A DNA stretch of 64,000 bases. Origin: Chitinophaga sp. Ak27. GTDB taxonomy: Bacteria > Bacteroidota > Bacteroidia > Chitinophagales > Chitinophagaceae. Shown piece by piece: positions 51,880 through 59,424 of the stretch (its first letter is position 1; every line of letters starts with the position of its first letter). The stretch covers positions 434,001 to 498,000 of the forward strand of contig NZ_JABAOB010000006.1 in NCBI RefSeq assembly GCF_012726295.1, read 5' to 3'. The translations under genes were made by a program, and so were the position numbers. The notes beneath the pieces are model-generated. The model saw only the letters and a program-made list of their open reading frames with translations, was not told where the DNA came from and made no database searches.

Positions 51880-52377
51880 ATGAAAATTGCTACCTATTTG
51901 CTGTTACTTAAAATAGCAGTGCTTATTTCTGCATTGCTGACTATTGGAGTCATTGGAGTGAATATTTACATGTACTTTTTTGAGTTGGGAACTCCAGCAG
52001 GAGCTGGTCCAGTGGCTTATGCACAAATTATAGTGTTCGAACATATTGCCATGGCACTACTCTATTTAGTGATCGCTTTTTGTTCATTTAAGCTATTAGT
52101 AGGAACAGCAGATCGGGAGCTCATTTCCCGTAAAAATTTGACTTTGGTAAAAGGAATTCTTTGGACGTTATTGGCATTATTACTGACGAAAATAGCTTTC
52201 GCGTGGGTCATTGGAAATAGCATCGTGATTCCAGCAGCAAGCAGGTTATACTTCCGTGTAGCAGGCATTTTGGGATCGACCTGGGAACTGCTGATGGCAT
52301 TCATTGTTATTTTTATCTTAGCGGTTGTTTTTGAAAAGGCCGTACGCTTGAAAGAAGAAGAGGCGCTTACTATTTAA
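51880..52377 (+). CDS. DUF2975 family membrane protein
   Basis: 165 residues with four membrane helices (about 8-30, 48-72, 88-108, 130-155). The pattern of a DUF2975 protein directly followed by a small YozG-like XRE regulator is widespread in Firmicutes and Bacteroidota and supports the assignment. Such pairs are thought to act as a membrane protein plus its regulator, perhaps sensing membrane stress; the function is not established. A 27-bp palindromic site lies upstream. Confidence 0.85.
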   Translation: MKIATYLLLLKIAVLISALLTIGVIGVNIYMYFFELGTPAGAGPVAYAQIIVFEHIAMALLYLVIAFCSFKLLVGTADRELISRKNLTLVKGILWTLLALLLTKIAFAWVIGNSIVIPAASRLYFRVAGILGSTWELLMAFIVIFILAVVFEKAVRLKEEEALTI

Positions 52378-52385
52378 TTGTTGTT

Positions 52386-52589
52386 ATGGGAATAATTGTA
52401 AACCTGGATGTAATGTTGGCTAAAAGAAAAATGTCGCTTACAGAATTGAGCGTACAGGTAGGCATTACGATGGCTAATCTGAGTATATTGAAGAGTGGCA
52501 AAGCCAAAGCTATCCGGTTTTCTACGCTGGAGGCTATCTGCCGGGTATTGGATTGCCAGCCGGGGGATATCCTGGAATATAAGGAATAA
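52386..52589 (+). CDS. YozG-like XRE family regulator
   Basis: 67 residues, a single Cro/CI-type helix-turn-helix: MLAKRKMSLTELSVQVGI (helices 1-2), TMANLSILKSGKAKAIRF (recognition helix) and LEAICRVLDCQPGDILEY. Starts 8 bp after the DUF2975 stop and therefore shares its transcript. By analogy with the family it probably binds its own promoter; the palindrome at 51814-51840 is the natural site. Confidence 0.92.
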   Translation: MGIIVNLDVMLAKRKMSLTELSVQVGITMANLSILKSGKAKAIRFSTLEAICRVLDCQPGDILEYKE

Positions 52590-52612
52590 TGCTTCCTCAT
52601 TCAATAAAAACG

Positions 52613-52641
52613 AAAAATCTGCTGCTAAACAGCAGATTTTT
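52613..52641. terminator. Bidirectional terminator between XRE and GroES-like genes
   Basis: Perfect 12-bp stem AAAAATCTGCTG and complement with a CTAAA loop; A-rich before and T-rich after, serving two convergent genes. Confidence 0.9.
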
Positions 52642-52666
52642 GAAATATGAAAATGTGTAGATCGCT

Positions 52667-53047
52667 TTAAAGGTCTTCTTCTCTTTCCAGCATTAAGATA
52701 GCGCCCTGTGGTACTATATAATACGTTTCCTCTTCATATACCACTGCCGTAGAGCCACTAAGGAGGAAGATAGCCAAATCGCCTTCTTTTACCTGCAAAG
52801 GGATATACTTTACTTTTTCTTCTTCTGGTTTCCATGCTTCATCTACGTCAGCGGGAGTAGGTATAGCATACCCAGGGCCGGTTTTGATAACATAGCCCCG
52901 CTGTACTTTTTCTTTTTCCTGTACCCCCGGAGGCAGGTACAAGCCGCTGCTGGTGCGCTCGTGGGGAGTAGCTGGCTTTATGAGCACGCGATCGCCCACT
53001 ACAATCAGTTTTTTCAATTTATTATCCGTTGTTATGTGTATAGCCAT
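52667..53047 (-). CDS. GroES-like co-chaperonin, divergent and extended
   Basis: 126 residues, about 30 longer than standard GroES. The start IVVGDRVLIKPATPHERTSSGLYLPPG matches the Cpn10 core strand and mobile loop, here given in parts: GDRVLIKP and TSSGLYLPPG. An acidic insertion (PADVDEAWKPEEEKVKYIP) sits mid-barrel, then VKEGDLAIFLLSGSTAVVYEEETYYIV ends the fold. No groEL is adjacent. It is probably a second co-chaperonin in this genome; whether it still caps GroEL is open. It is convergent with the DUF2975/XRE unit. Confidence 0.82.
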   Translation of the reverse strand: MAIHITTDNKLKKLIVVGDRVLIKPATPHERTSSGLYLPPGVQEKEKVQRGYVIKTGPGYAIPTPADVDEAWKPEEEKVKYIPLQVKEGDLAIFLLSGSTAVVYEEETYYIVPQGAILMLEREEDL

Positions 53048-53103
53048 ACCTCCCCATTATCAAAAATGATGCAGCAGCGGGAATGGTGACAGAGTGACAG
53101 TTA

Positions 53104-53943
53104 TCAGAGGCTGCTTAGCTTAAATGTTTCGGCTGCCCTGATGCCTTTTTCAGTCTGCTGTAACACGCAACACTCATTCACAGGGTCATGCTCGAAAAAT
53201 AAGATGTATTCGTTATCTACCGCCTCTTGGAGAAAGGTTTTCTTTTCATGAATCGTCCTCAGCGGGAACATGTCGTAAGACATTACATAAGGAATGGGAA
53301 TATGTGCCGTAGAAGGCAGTAAATCCGCCATATAAATAATGGTCTTACCCTTGTATTGAATTTGTGGAAGCATCATAGCATCCGTATGTCCGCTTACAAA
53401 ACGGATAGAGATATTGTCAACAAATGAAATGCCTTCGGTGTGGGCAATGAACCGGAGCTGGCCACTTTCTTTAATGGGCAGGATATTTTCTTTCAGAAAA
53501 GATGCCTTTTCCCGGTCGTTGGGATGGGTAGCCCAGTTCCAGTGTCCTTCATTACTCCAGTATACGGCGTTTTTAAAGGCTGGCACGAGGGCATCGCCTT
53601 GGCGGACAATACTACCACCGCAATGGTCGAAATGTAAGTGCGTAAGGAATACATCGGTAATATCATCCCGATGGAAGCCATGTGCAGCCAGTGATTTATC
53701 CAGGGTAGCATCGCCATGAGGCTGATAATGACTGAAGAATTTGGCGTCCTGTTTGTCGCCGAGGCCATTATCTATGAGGATAAGCCGGTTACCATCTTCA
53801 ATCAGCAGGCAACGCAGGGCCCAGGTACAGAGGTTGTTTTCATCGGCCGGATTCAGTTTGTTCCAGATGCTTTTAGGCACAACACCGAACATGGCGCCGC
53901 CGTCCAGCTTAAAGAATCCTGTATCTATGGTGTATAATTTCAT
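53104..53943 (-). CDS. MBL-fold metallohydrolase
   Basis: 279 residues. The metal motif THLHFDHCGG (HxHxDH) is complete, with further ligands in SGHTDAMMLPQI and a C-terminal FFEHDP. The arrangement (no signal peptide, LIDNGLGDK near residue 55) resembles quorum-quenching lactonase-type and other cytosolic MBL enzymes. Substrate unknown. It lies downstream of the MFS gene on the same strand, separated by a 64-bp hairpin. Confidence 0.9.
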   Translation of the reverse strand: MKLYTIDTGFFKLDGGAMFGVVPKSIWNKLNPADENNLCTWALRCLLIEDGNRLILIDNGLGDKQDAKFFSHYQPHGDATLDKSLAAHGFHRDDITDVFLTHLHFDHCGGSIVRQGDALVPAFKNAVYWSNEGHWNWATHPNDREKASFLKENILPIKESGQLRFIAHTEGISFVDNISIRFVSGHTDAMMLPQIQYKGKTIIYMADLLPSTAHIPIPYVMSYDMFPLRTIHEKKTFLQEAVDNEYILFFEHDPVNECCVLQQTEKGIRAAETFKLSSL

Positions 53944-53947
53944 AAAA

Positions 53948-54011
53948 TTGTTATTTGGATATTTGATACCAGAAAGTTACCCATTTCTGTAACCAAATAT
54001 CCAAATAGCAA
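53948..54011. repeat. Single long hairpin of a different type
   Basis: TTGTTATTTGGATATTTG (53948-53965) pairs with 53994-54011 over 18 bp with one mismatch; the inner part (CAGAAA/TTTCTG) extends the symmetry imperfectly. It follows the MFS stop by 5 bp, like the other palindromes, but shares no sequence with them. Confidence 0.85.
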
Positions 54012-54016
54012 TAAAA

Positions 54017-55300
54017 TTAAATTGCCGGTTTTAATTGTTGCTGCTTACGCAGCGCTGATAAAACCCATATCAACCCAATGATAAAAAACACGACTAACGC
54101 CAGTACTGAGTTGCGCATATCTTCGGTCAGGTCATCTATATAGGCAAACGAAAACATACCTATTACGATAGATAGCTTTTCGGTAACATCATAATAACTA
54201 AAGAAGGAGGTGGTGTCTGTTGTTTCTGGCATCAGCTTGGCGTAGGTAGAGCGGCTGAGGGATTGTATGCCTCCCATTACAAGGCCCACAGCAGTAGCCA
54301 GCATATAGAAGTGGGTAGCGGTTTGCATTTTATAGCCTGCAATACAAATACCTACCCATAGTATCACTACGCCAATCAATACACGTAGATTACCATATTT
54401 ATCCGATAAGCGGGCCATGCTCCAGGCGCCAAGAATAGCTACCAGCTGTATGATCACCACGGTTACAATCAGCATCTGGGCCGGCAGGTGTAATACTTTG
54501 CTGCCGAAAACAGTGGCGGCCATCATTACGGTTTGTACCCCCATACTGTAGAAAAAGAAACCGCGCAGGAATCTTTTCAATACCGGCATCTGTTTTACCT
54601 GGGCATATACCTTGCGCAATTCAGTAAAACCTTCTGTGAGCGCACTGCCGGTATGTTGCGATACCGTAGCTATACTATCCGGAAGCCGTGCAAAGGTGAT
54701 AAGCGCAAAGCCCAGCCACCATACACCTACCAGCAGGAAGGTGAGCTTCACCGGCATACTTTCATCCATGCCCAACTTTGGACCTGCTATCACCAGGCCA
54801 AAACCAATCAATTGCAGGATAACACTGCCTATATATCCCATGCTGAAGCCACGGGCGCTGATACGGTCCCTGTCTTCAGGCGCGGCTATTTCAGGCAGAT
54901 AGGAGTTGTAAAACACCAGTCCTCCGCAATAACCTACGGTAGATAGCATAAAACAAACAACCCCCAGCATTAGCGTGCTCGAGTCAAAAAAATACAACGC
55001 GCTACAGGAGAGCGCACCTAATATGGTAAAGAAGCGGAGAAAATTCTTTTTGTTTCCCCGGGTATCCGCAATAGAAGATAATATGGGAGAAGCGATAGCC
55101 ACCAGCAGGTAAGCCGCTGCCATGGTGTAATTGTACAAGGCGGAGTTTACAAATTTCATTCCCAGGAAGGAAACATGTTCATTGGTTACCGCAAGAAAAT
55201 AGATAGGGAAAAAAGTTGTAGTAATAACCAGGTTGTACACGGAGTTGGCCCAGTCGTACATGGCCCAGCCATTGATCACTTTAGTACTGGCAGTCTTCAT
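54017..55300 (-). CDS. MFS transporter of the UMF1 (Atg22-like) family
   Basis: 427 residues with eleven to twelve hydrophobic segments. The N-terminal INGWAMYDWANSVYNLVI is the hallmark of the UMF1 family. Other members export amino acids from vacuoles (Atg22) or are uncharacterised in bacteria. It has its own promoter element and lies downstream of the lipid A operon, from which repeat F separates it. The substrate cannot be told. Confidence 0.9.
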   Translation of the reverse strand: MKTASTKVINGWAMYDWANSVYNLVITTTFFPIYFLAVTNEHVSFLGMKFVNSALYNYTMAAAYLLVAIASPILSSIADTRGNKKNFLRFFTILGALSCSALYFFDSSTLMLGVVCFMLSTVGYCGGLVFYNSYLPEIAAPEDRDRISARGFSMGYIGSVILQLIGFGLVIAGPKLGMDESMPVKLTFLLVGVWWLGFALITFARLPDSIATVSQHTGSALTEGFTELRKVYAQVKQMPVLKRFLRGFFFYSMGVQTVMMAATVFGSKVLHLPAQMLIVTVVIIQLVAILGAWSMARLSDKYGNLRVLIGVVILWVGICIAGYKMQTATHFYMLATAVGLVMGGIQSLSRSTYAKLMPETTDTTSFFSYYDVTEKLSIVIGMFSFAYIDDLTEDMRNSVLALVVFFIIGLIWVLSALRKQQQLKPAI

Positions 55301-55318
55301 ATAGCTTATAGCTTTTTA

Positions 55319-55326
55319 CGAAGATA
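55319..55326 (-). promoter_or_regulatory. -7-like promoter element of the MFS gene (one mismatch)
   Basis: Minus strand TATCTTCG, 18 bp before the ATG at 55300, identical to the octamer before recQ. Confidence 0.4.
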
Positions 55327-55343
55327 GTTTTTATAAGCAAAAA

Positions 55344-55448
55344 GTGGAAAGCACAAAGCAAAAAGCTATTGTAGCGAATGATCTATGCGAATATCTGCAA
55401 ATCGCGTTGGTCATTCGCTACAATAGCTTTTTGCTTTGTACTTTCCGC
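55344..55448. repeat. Palindromic repeat copy F
   Basis: Perfect 29-bp arms 55353-55381 and 55411-55439 around a 29-nt loop. With two T/C mismatches the arms extend to four units: GTGGAAA, GCACAAA, GCAAAAA on the left against GCGGAAA, GTACAAA, GCAAAAA on the right. Stem middle TTGTAGCG/CGCTACAA. The right end reaches the stop codon of the ABC ATPase gene; the left end lies before the MFS promoter. Confidence 0.93.
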
Positions 55449-56065
55449 TACTTATAGTCGAGGATCTGGACATGCTCTTTGCACATGAAATATTCCTGCT
55501 CATCATTAGAGCTGACAATAATCGTACGATTGCCGCCATATTCGTTGATAAGCGCCTGGTACTGGGCGGTGCCAGCTGCATCGAGATTGGTGCAGGGTTC
55601 ATCCAGCAGGAGCACTGGAACGTCGGATAAAATGGCGAGTGCCAGCTTGGTACGCTGTTTCATGCCGGAAGAAAAATTCCGTATCTGCTTGTTGGCCGCC
55701 TTTTCCAGGCCTACCAGCTCCATGGCTTTTTTGGGGGTGATGCCAGGAAGAAGGCTTTTGAATTGTTGGTGAAAGTGAATGATTTCTGTAAGGGTAAACT
55801 CTTCAATCAGTTCCAGGTAGGGCGCTGCAATGGCACAGTACCGGAAAAACGCATCTGGTGCGATGGGTTTTTCCGGTGTGCCGTATGTAATGGTGCCTTC
55901 ATTATGTTGAATGGCGCCATAGATGACTTGTAATAGAGTAGATTTGCCCGAACCATTGGGCCCCAGTATAGCGTAGCGTTGTCCTTCACTAAAGGTGAGG
56001 GTTACACGCCGGAAAATCCAGTCGTAGTTATAGCGCTTGCCTGTCTGGTTAAGAGATATCGTCAT
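55448..56065 (-). CDS. ABC transporter ATP-binding protein
   Basis: 205 residues, a single ATPase domain: Walker A GPNGSGKSTLLQ, signature FSSGMKQR, Walker B VLLLDEPCTNLD. The start overlaps the end of lpxA by 17 bp, so it is the last gene of the lipid A operon. No permease is in the window. It is short for the family and may serve an export system encoded elsewhere; the operon context suggests envelope lipids, but that is inference. Confidence 0.9.
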   Translation of the reverse strand: MTISLNQTGKRYNYDWIFRRVTLTFSEGQRYAILGPNGSGKSTLLQVIYGAIQHNEGTITYGTPEKPIAPDAFFRYCAIAAPYLELIEEFTLTEIIHFHQQFKSLLPGITPKKAMELVGLEKAANKQIRNFSSGMKQRTKLALAILSDVPVLLLDEPCTNLDAAGTAQYQALINEYGGNRTIIVSSNDEQEYFMCKEHVQILDYK

Positions 56066-56849
56066 TGGTTCTGGAAGTATAGCCTCTCATAATACCACGT
56101 CCTGATTCACGGATGAACGACAGGATTTCATCTCTTTCATCGGTAGCAGGGAATTCTGCCTCTATGATACTGATAGCTTTGGATAACTTAAAGCCTTTCA
56201 CAAAAATTATCCGGTAAATATCCAGGATGTGATTGATTTTTTCCAGCGGAAAGCCTCTGCGTTTCAGGCCTACGGAGTTTACGCCCACATAGGATAATGG
56301 TTCGCGGGCAGCTTTTACGTAGGGAGGCACGTCTTTACGTACCAGAGAGCCCCCGGTAACGAAGGCGTGATCGCCGATTTTGCAGAACTGTTGCACTGCC
56401 ACCATACCTGCCAGCACTACATTGTTGCCAACAGAAATATGGCCTGCCAGGGTAGTGTTATTGGAAAATACGCAGTAGTTACCTACTTCACAGTCGTGTG
56501 CAATATGGCTGTAAGCCATGATCAGGCAATTATTACCGATTTTGGTTCTCCACTTGTCTTTGGTACCGCGGTTGATGGTTACATATTCACGGATAGTGGT
56601 ATTGTCGCCTATTTCCGCCGTAGTTTCTTCACCCGCAAATTTCAAATCCTGAGGGATGGCGGAAATAACAGCACCCGGGAAAATACGGCAGTTTTTGCCG
56701 ATGCGGGCTCCTTCCATAATAGTTACGTTGGAACCAATCCAGGTGCCATCACCGATTTCAACATTTTTATGTATGACGGTAAATGGATCAATTTTTACAT
56801 TAGGCGCTACTTTGGCGTCTGGATGTATGTATGTAAGCGGGTGGATCAT
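56049..56849 (-). CDS. lpxA: UDP-N-acetylglucosamine acyltransferase
   Basis: 266 residues, a left-handed beta-helix of hexapeptide repeats (IGDGTWIGSNVTIMEGARIG and onward) with a C-terminal helical part. Catalytic His in NCLIMAYSHIAHDCEVG. It transfers the first 3-hydroxyacyl chain to UDP-GlcNAc, starting lipid A synthesis in the cytoplasm. It follows lpxC/fabZ by 5 bp and overlaps the ABC ATPase gene by 17 bp. Confidence 0.95.
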   Translation of the reverse strand: MIHPLTYIHPDAKVAPNVKIDPFTVIHKNVEIGDGTWIGSNVTIMEGARIGKNCRIFPGAVISAIPQDLKFAGEETTAEIGDNTTIREYVTINRGTKDKWRTKIGNNCLIMAYSHIAHDCEVGNYCVFSNNTTLAGHISVGNNVVLAGMVAVQQFCKIGDHAFVTGGSLVRKDVPPYVKAAREPLSYVGVNSVGLKRRGFPLEKINHILDIYRIIFVKGFKLSKAISIIEAEFPATDERDEILSFIRESGRGIMRGYTSRTNDDIS

Positions 56850-56854
56850 TGCGA

Positions 56855-58264
56855 TTATTTGCCTTCTCTTGTTTTTATAATTTGTGCTACCATGTCGGCC
56901 TCAGTAGCTACCTTGTTACCGATAAATACTGTCCCCCGCATTTCTACAAGGCCTCTTCTGATAGGACTCAGCAATTCCATTTTAAGAATCATGGTATCGC
57001 CGGGTACTACTTTTGATTTGAATTTACAGTTGTCTATTTTCAGGAAATAAGTATCATAATTTTCCGGATCCGGGACACGGTTCAGCGCCAGGATACCGCC
57101 TACCTGTGCCAGTGCTTCCAGCTGCAGTACGCCGGGCATTACCGGGTTACCAGGGAAATGGCCCTGGAAGAAGCCTTCATTGAAAGTAACGTTCTTGACA
57201 CCGACTACTTTCTCTTCTCCCAGCTCAATGATCTTATCTACCAGCAGCATCGGGTAACGATGCGGCAGCGTTCTTTCAATACGTGGTGTATCGAAGATAG
57301 GTGGTTGATTAGGATCGTATACAGGTACGTCTTTATTGTGTTTGTTCTTTTTAATATACGCTTTAATCTTACGGGCAAATTCCACGTTGGAAGCGTGTCC
57401 CGGGCGGGTAGCAATGATATGCGCATTGATCGGATAACCTATCAGGGCCAGGTCACCTACTACGTCCAGCAGCTTGTGGCGGGCAGGTTCGTTAGGAAAG
57501 CGCAGTTCTATGTTGTTGAGAATACCTTCTTTCTGTACAGAGATGTTGTCCCGGTTAAACACCTTGGCTAAGCGGGCCAGTTCCTCGTCTGTTACGGGTT
57601 TGTCTACCACAACGATTGCGTTGTTAATATCGCCGCCTTTAATCAGGTTGAGCGACAACTGGTATTCCAGCTCATGTAAAAAGCAGAAAGTACGGCAGGG
57701 CGCAATTTCTGTTTTGAACTCCTCTATCCCTTTCATTTTGGCATGTTGGGTGCCTAGTACAGGGGAGTTGAAGTCAATCAGACAGGTAATGCGATAGTCT
57801 ACCGCCGGCATGGCTACCATTTCTACCTTTTTCTTCTCATCATAATAGCTGATGTTGGTATCTATGGTATAGTATACTTTCTTGGCATCCTGGTTTTGAA
57901 GGCCTGTTTTTTCTATAGCGTCAATAAATGGCCAGGCGCTGCCATCCATAATAGGAATTTCACCGCCATCCAGTTCTACCAGTGCGTTGTCTACACCGGT
58001 TCCTGCCAAAGCAGCCATAATATGTTCTATGGTACTTACCCGGGCGCCGTTATGTTCCAGGGTGGTGCTGCGGGTAGTTTCCACTACATAATCCACGTCC
58101 GCTTTTACGATAGGTTGCCCCGGCAGATCTATACGTTGAAATTTAATCCCATGGCCTGGTGTTGCTGGCTTCAGGGTCATATTAACATAGGCGCCTGTAT
58201 GCAAGCCAATACCCGACAAGGTAATTTCACCCTTCAGGGTATGTTGGTATTGCTGATTTTCCAT
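56855..58264 (-). CDS. lpxC/fabZ: Bifunctional LpxC deacetylase and FabZ dehydratase
   Basis: 469 residues. Residues 1-300 are LpxC: STIEHIMAALAGTGVDNA with a zinc His, and HIIATRPGHASNVEFAR near the second half. Residues about 320-469 are FabZ: HRYPMLLVDKIIEL and GHFPGNPVMPGVLQLEALAQ with its catalytic His and Glu positions. LpxC makes the committed step of lipid A synthesis, FabZ dehydrates 3-hydroxyacyl-ACP, so the fusion sits at the branch between lipid A and fatty acids. This fusion is a known trait of Bacteroidota. The gene is 42 bp after lpxD. Confidence 0.96.
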   Translation of the reverse strand: MENQQYQHTLKGEITLSGIGLHTGAYVNMTLKPATPGHGIKFQRIDLPGQPIVKADVDYVVETTRSTTLEHNGARVSTIEHIMAALAGTGVDNALVELDGGEIPIMDGSAWPFIDAIEKTGLQNQDAKKVYYTIDTNISYYDEKKKVEMVAMPAVDYRITCLIDFNSPVLGTQHAKMKGIEEFKTEIAPCRTFCFLHELEYQLSLNLIKGGDINNAIVVVDKPVTDEELARLAKVFNRDNISVQKEGILNNIELRFPNEPARHKLLDVVGDLALIGYPINAHIIATRPGHASNVEFARKIKAYIKKNKHNKDVPVYDPNQPPIFDTPRIERTLPHRYPMLLVDKIIELGEEKVVGVKNVTFNEGFFQGHFPGNPVMPGVLQLEALAQVGGILALNRVPDPENYDTYFLKIDNCKFKSKVVPGDTMILKMELLSPIRRGLVEMRGTVFIGNKVATEADMVAQIIKTREGK

Positions 58265-58306
58265 AATAAGCTAACTAATATGTAACTATTTGACCAGTAA
58301 TCGATT

Positions 58307-59356
58307 TTATACACCTGCCCTTTCCTGTAATAGTTGTTTTACCATCTCCTCCAGTTCCTTCACGCGCTTTTCAAGGTCCGGCAAATTTCTAAAAATTGCC
58401 TGACTTTTCAGCGAACTTTTATAATCGTACGCCGGAGAACCGGTTAAAGATGTATTGGGTACGGTTATCGACTTAGACAAGCCGCTCTGTGCATTGATTT
58501 TAGTGTTATCAGCAATATGGATATGACCTACCATACCTACCTGTCCGCCAATCACGCAATTCTGGCCAATCTTGGTGCTACCGGATACCCCTGTTTGGGC
58601 GGCAATAACCGTATTGGTGCCTATATCCACATTGTGCGCTACCTGGATCAGGTTGTCCAGCTTCACACCAGCACGGATCACGGTACTGCCCATGGTAGCC
58701 CGGTCAATAGTCGTATTGGCGCCGATTTCCACGTTGTCATGAATCACCACGTTCCCAATCTGCGGCACCTTTTTATAAGAACCATCCGGCTGAGGGGCAA
58801 AGCCAAAGCCATCGCCACCTATTACGCAACCGGCATGCAGCATAACGCGGCTGCCTACCACACAGTTGTCATATACTTTTACACCTGGGTACAAGATGGA
58901 GTCGTTGTTTACGATCACATTGTCGCCCAGGTATACGCCTGGATATATTTTTACATTGTTGCCCAGTACCACGTTTTCTCCCAGATAGGCAAAAGCGCCT
59001 ACAAACACGTTTTCACCCATTTTCACGGAAGCGGGGACATAAGAAGGTTGCTGAATACCGGATTTGTTACCGGTAAGGTAGCGATACTGCTCCAACAGCA
59101 GTGCAAAACTGCTATAGGCATCTTTTACCCTGATCAGCGTAGATTTAATCGGACGTTCTATCACCAGGCTTTCATTCACGATAAGAATGGAGGCATTGGT
59201 GGTGTATATGAACTCTTCATATTTAGGATTGGCTATGAAACTGAGCATGCCCTCGCCAGCTTCTTCAATCTTGGCGATGTTGCTCACCTTTACGTCCGGA
59301 TTCCCCTCCAGCTTACCATTTAACATGGTAGCTAATTGTAATGCGCTAAACTGCAT
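58307..59356 (-). CDS. lpxD: UDP-3-O-(3-hydroxyacyl)glucosamine N-acyltransferase
   Basis: 349 residues. The N-terminal uridine-binding domain (MQFSALQLATMLNGKLEG) is followed by hexapeptide repeats and the catalytic His in LDNLIQVAHNVDIG, then a C-terminal helix with ELEEMVKQLLQER, a likely coiled coil. It adds the second acyl chain in lipid A synthesis. Located between the HD-domain gene and lpxC/fabZ. Confidence 0.96.
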   Translation of the reverse strand: MQFSALQLATMLNGKLEGNPDVKVSNIAKIEEAGEGMLSFIANPKYEEFIYTTNASILIVNESLVIERPIKSTLIRVKDAYSSFALLLEQYRYLTGNKSGIQQPSYVPASVKMGENVFVGAFAYLGENVVLGNNVKIYPGVYLGDNVIVNNDSILYPGVKVYDNCVVGSRVMLHAGCVIGGDGFGFAPQPDGSYKKVPQIGNVVIHDNVEIGANTTIDRATMGSTVIRAGVKLDNLIQVAHNVDIGTNTVIAAQTGVSGSTKIGQNCVIGGQVGMVGHIHIADNTKINAQSGLSKSITVPNTSLTGSPAYDYKSSLKSQAIFRNLPDLEKRVKELEEMVKQLLQERAGV

Positions 59357-59424
59357 AGTTTAAAATTGTAATGTTTTCCAGGCCACACCGGATAGTATGA
59401 AATTATTCTTTAACATTTTATTCC

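Noticed and set aside
9337..55448. Palindromes as ordinary rho-independent terminators
   Set aside because: Stems of up to 44 bp with large structured loops and no consistent T tract differ from the short hairpins found elsewhere in the window; the function may overlap but the structure is not ordinary.
9337..55448. Palindromes as insertion-sequence remnants with target duplications
   Set aside because: No flanking direct duplication could be found at any of the six copies and no transposase is present.
56367..57050. Open frame of 227 codons opposite lpxA and lpxC/fabZ
   Set aside because: Overlaps two certain genes on the other strand and resembles no protein.
58517..59323. Open frame of 268 codons opposite lpxD
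   Set aside because: Shadow of the hexapeptide repeats of lpxD; no start context and no family.
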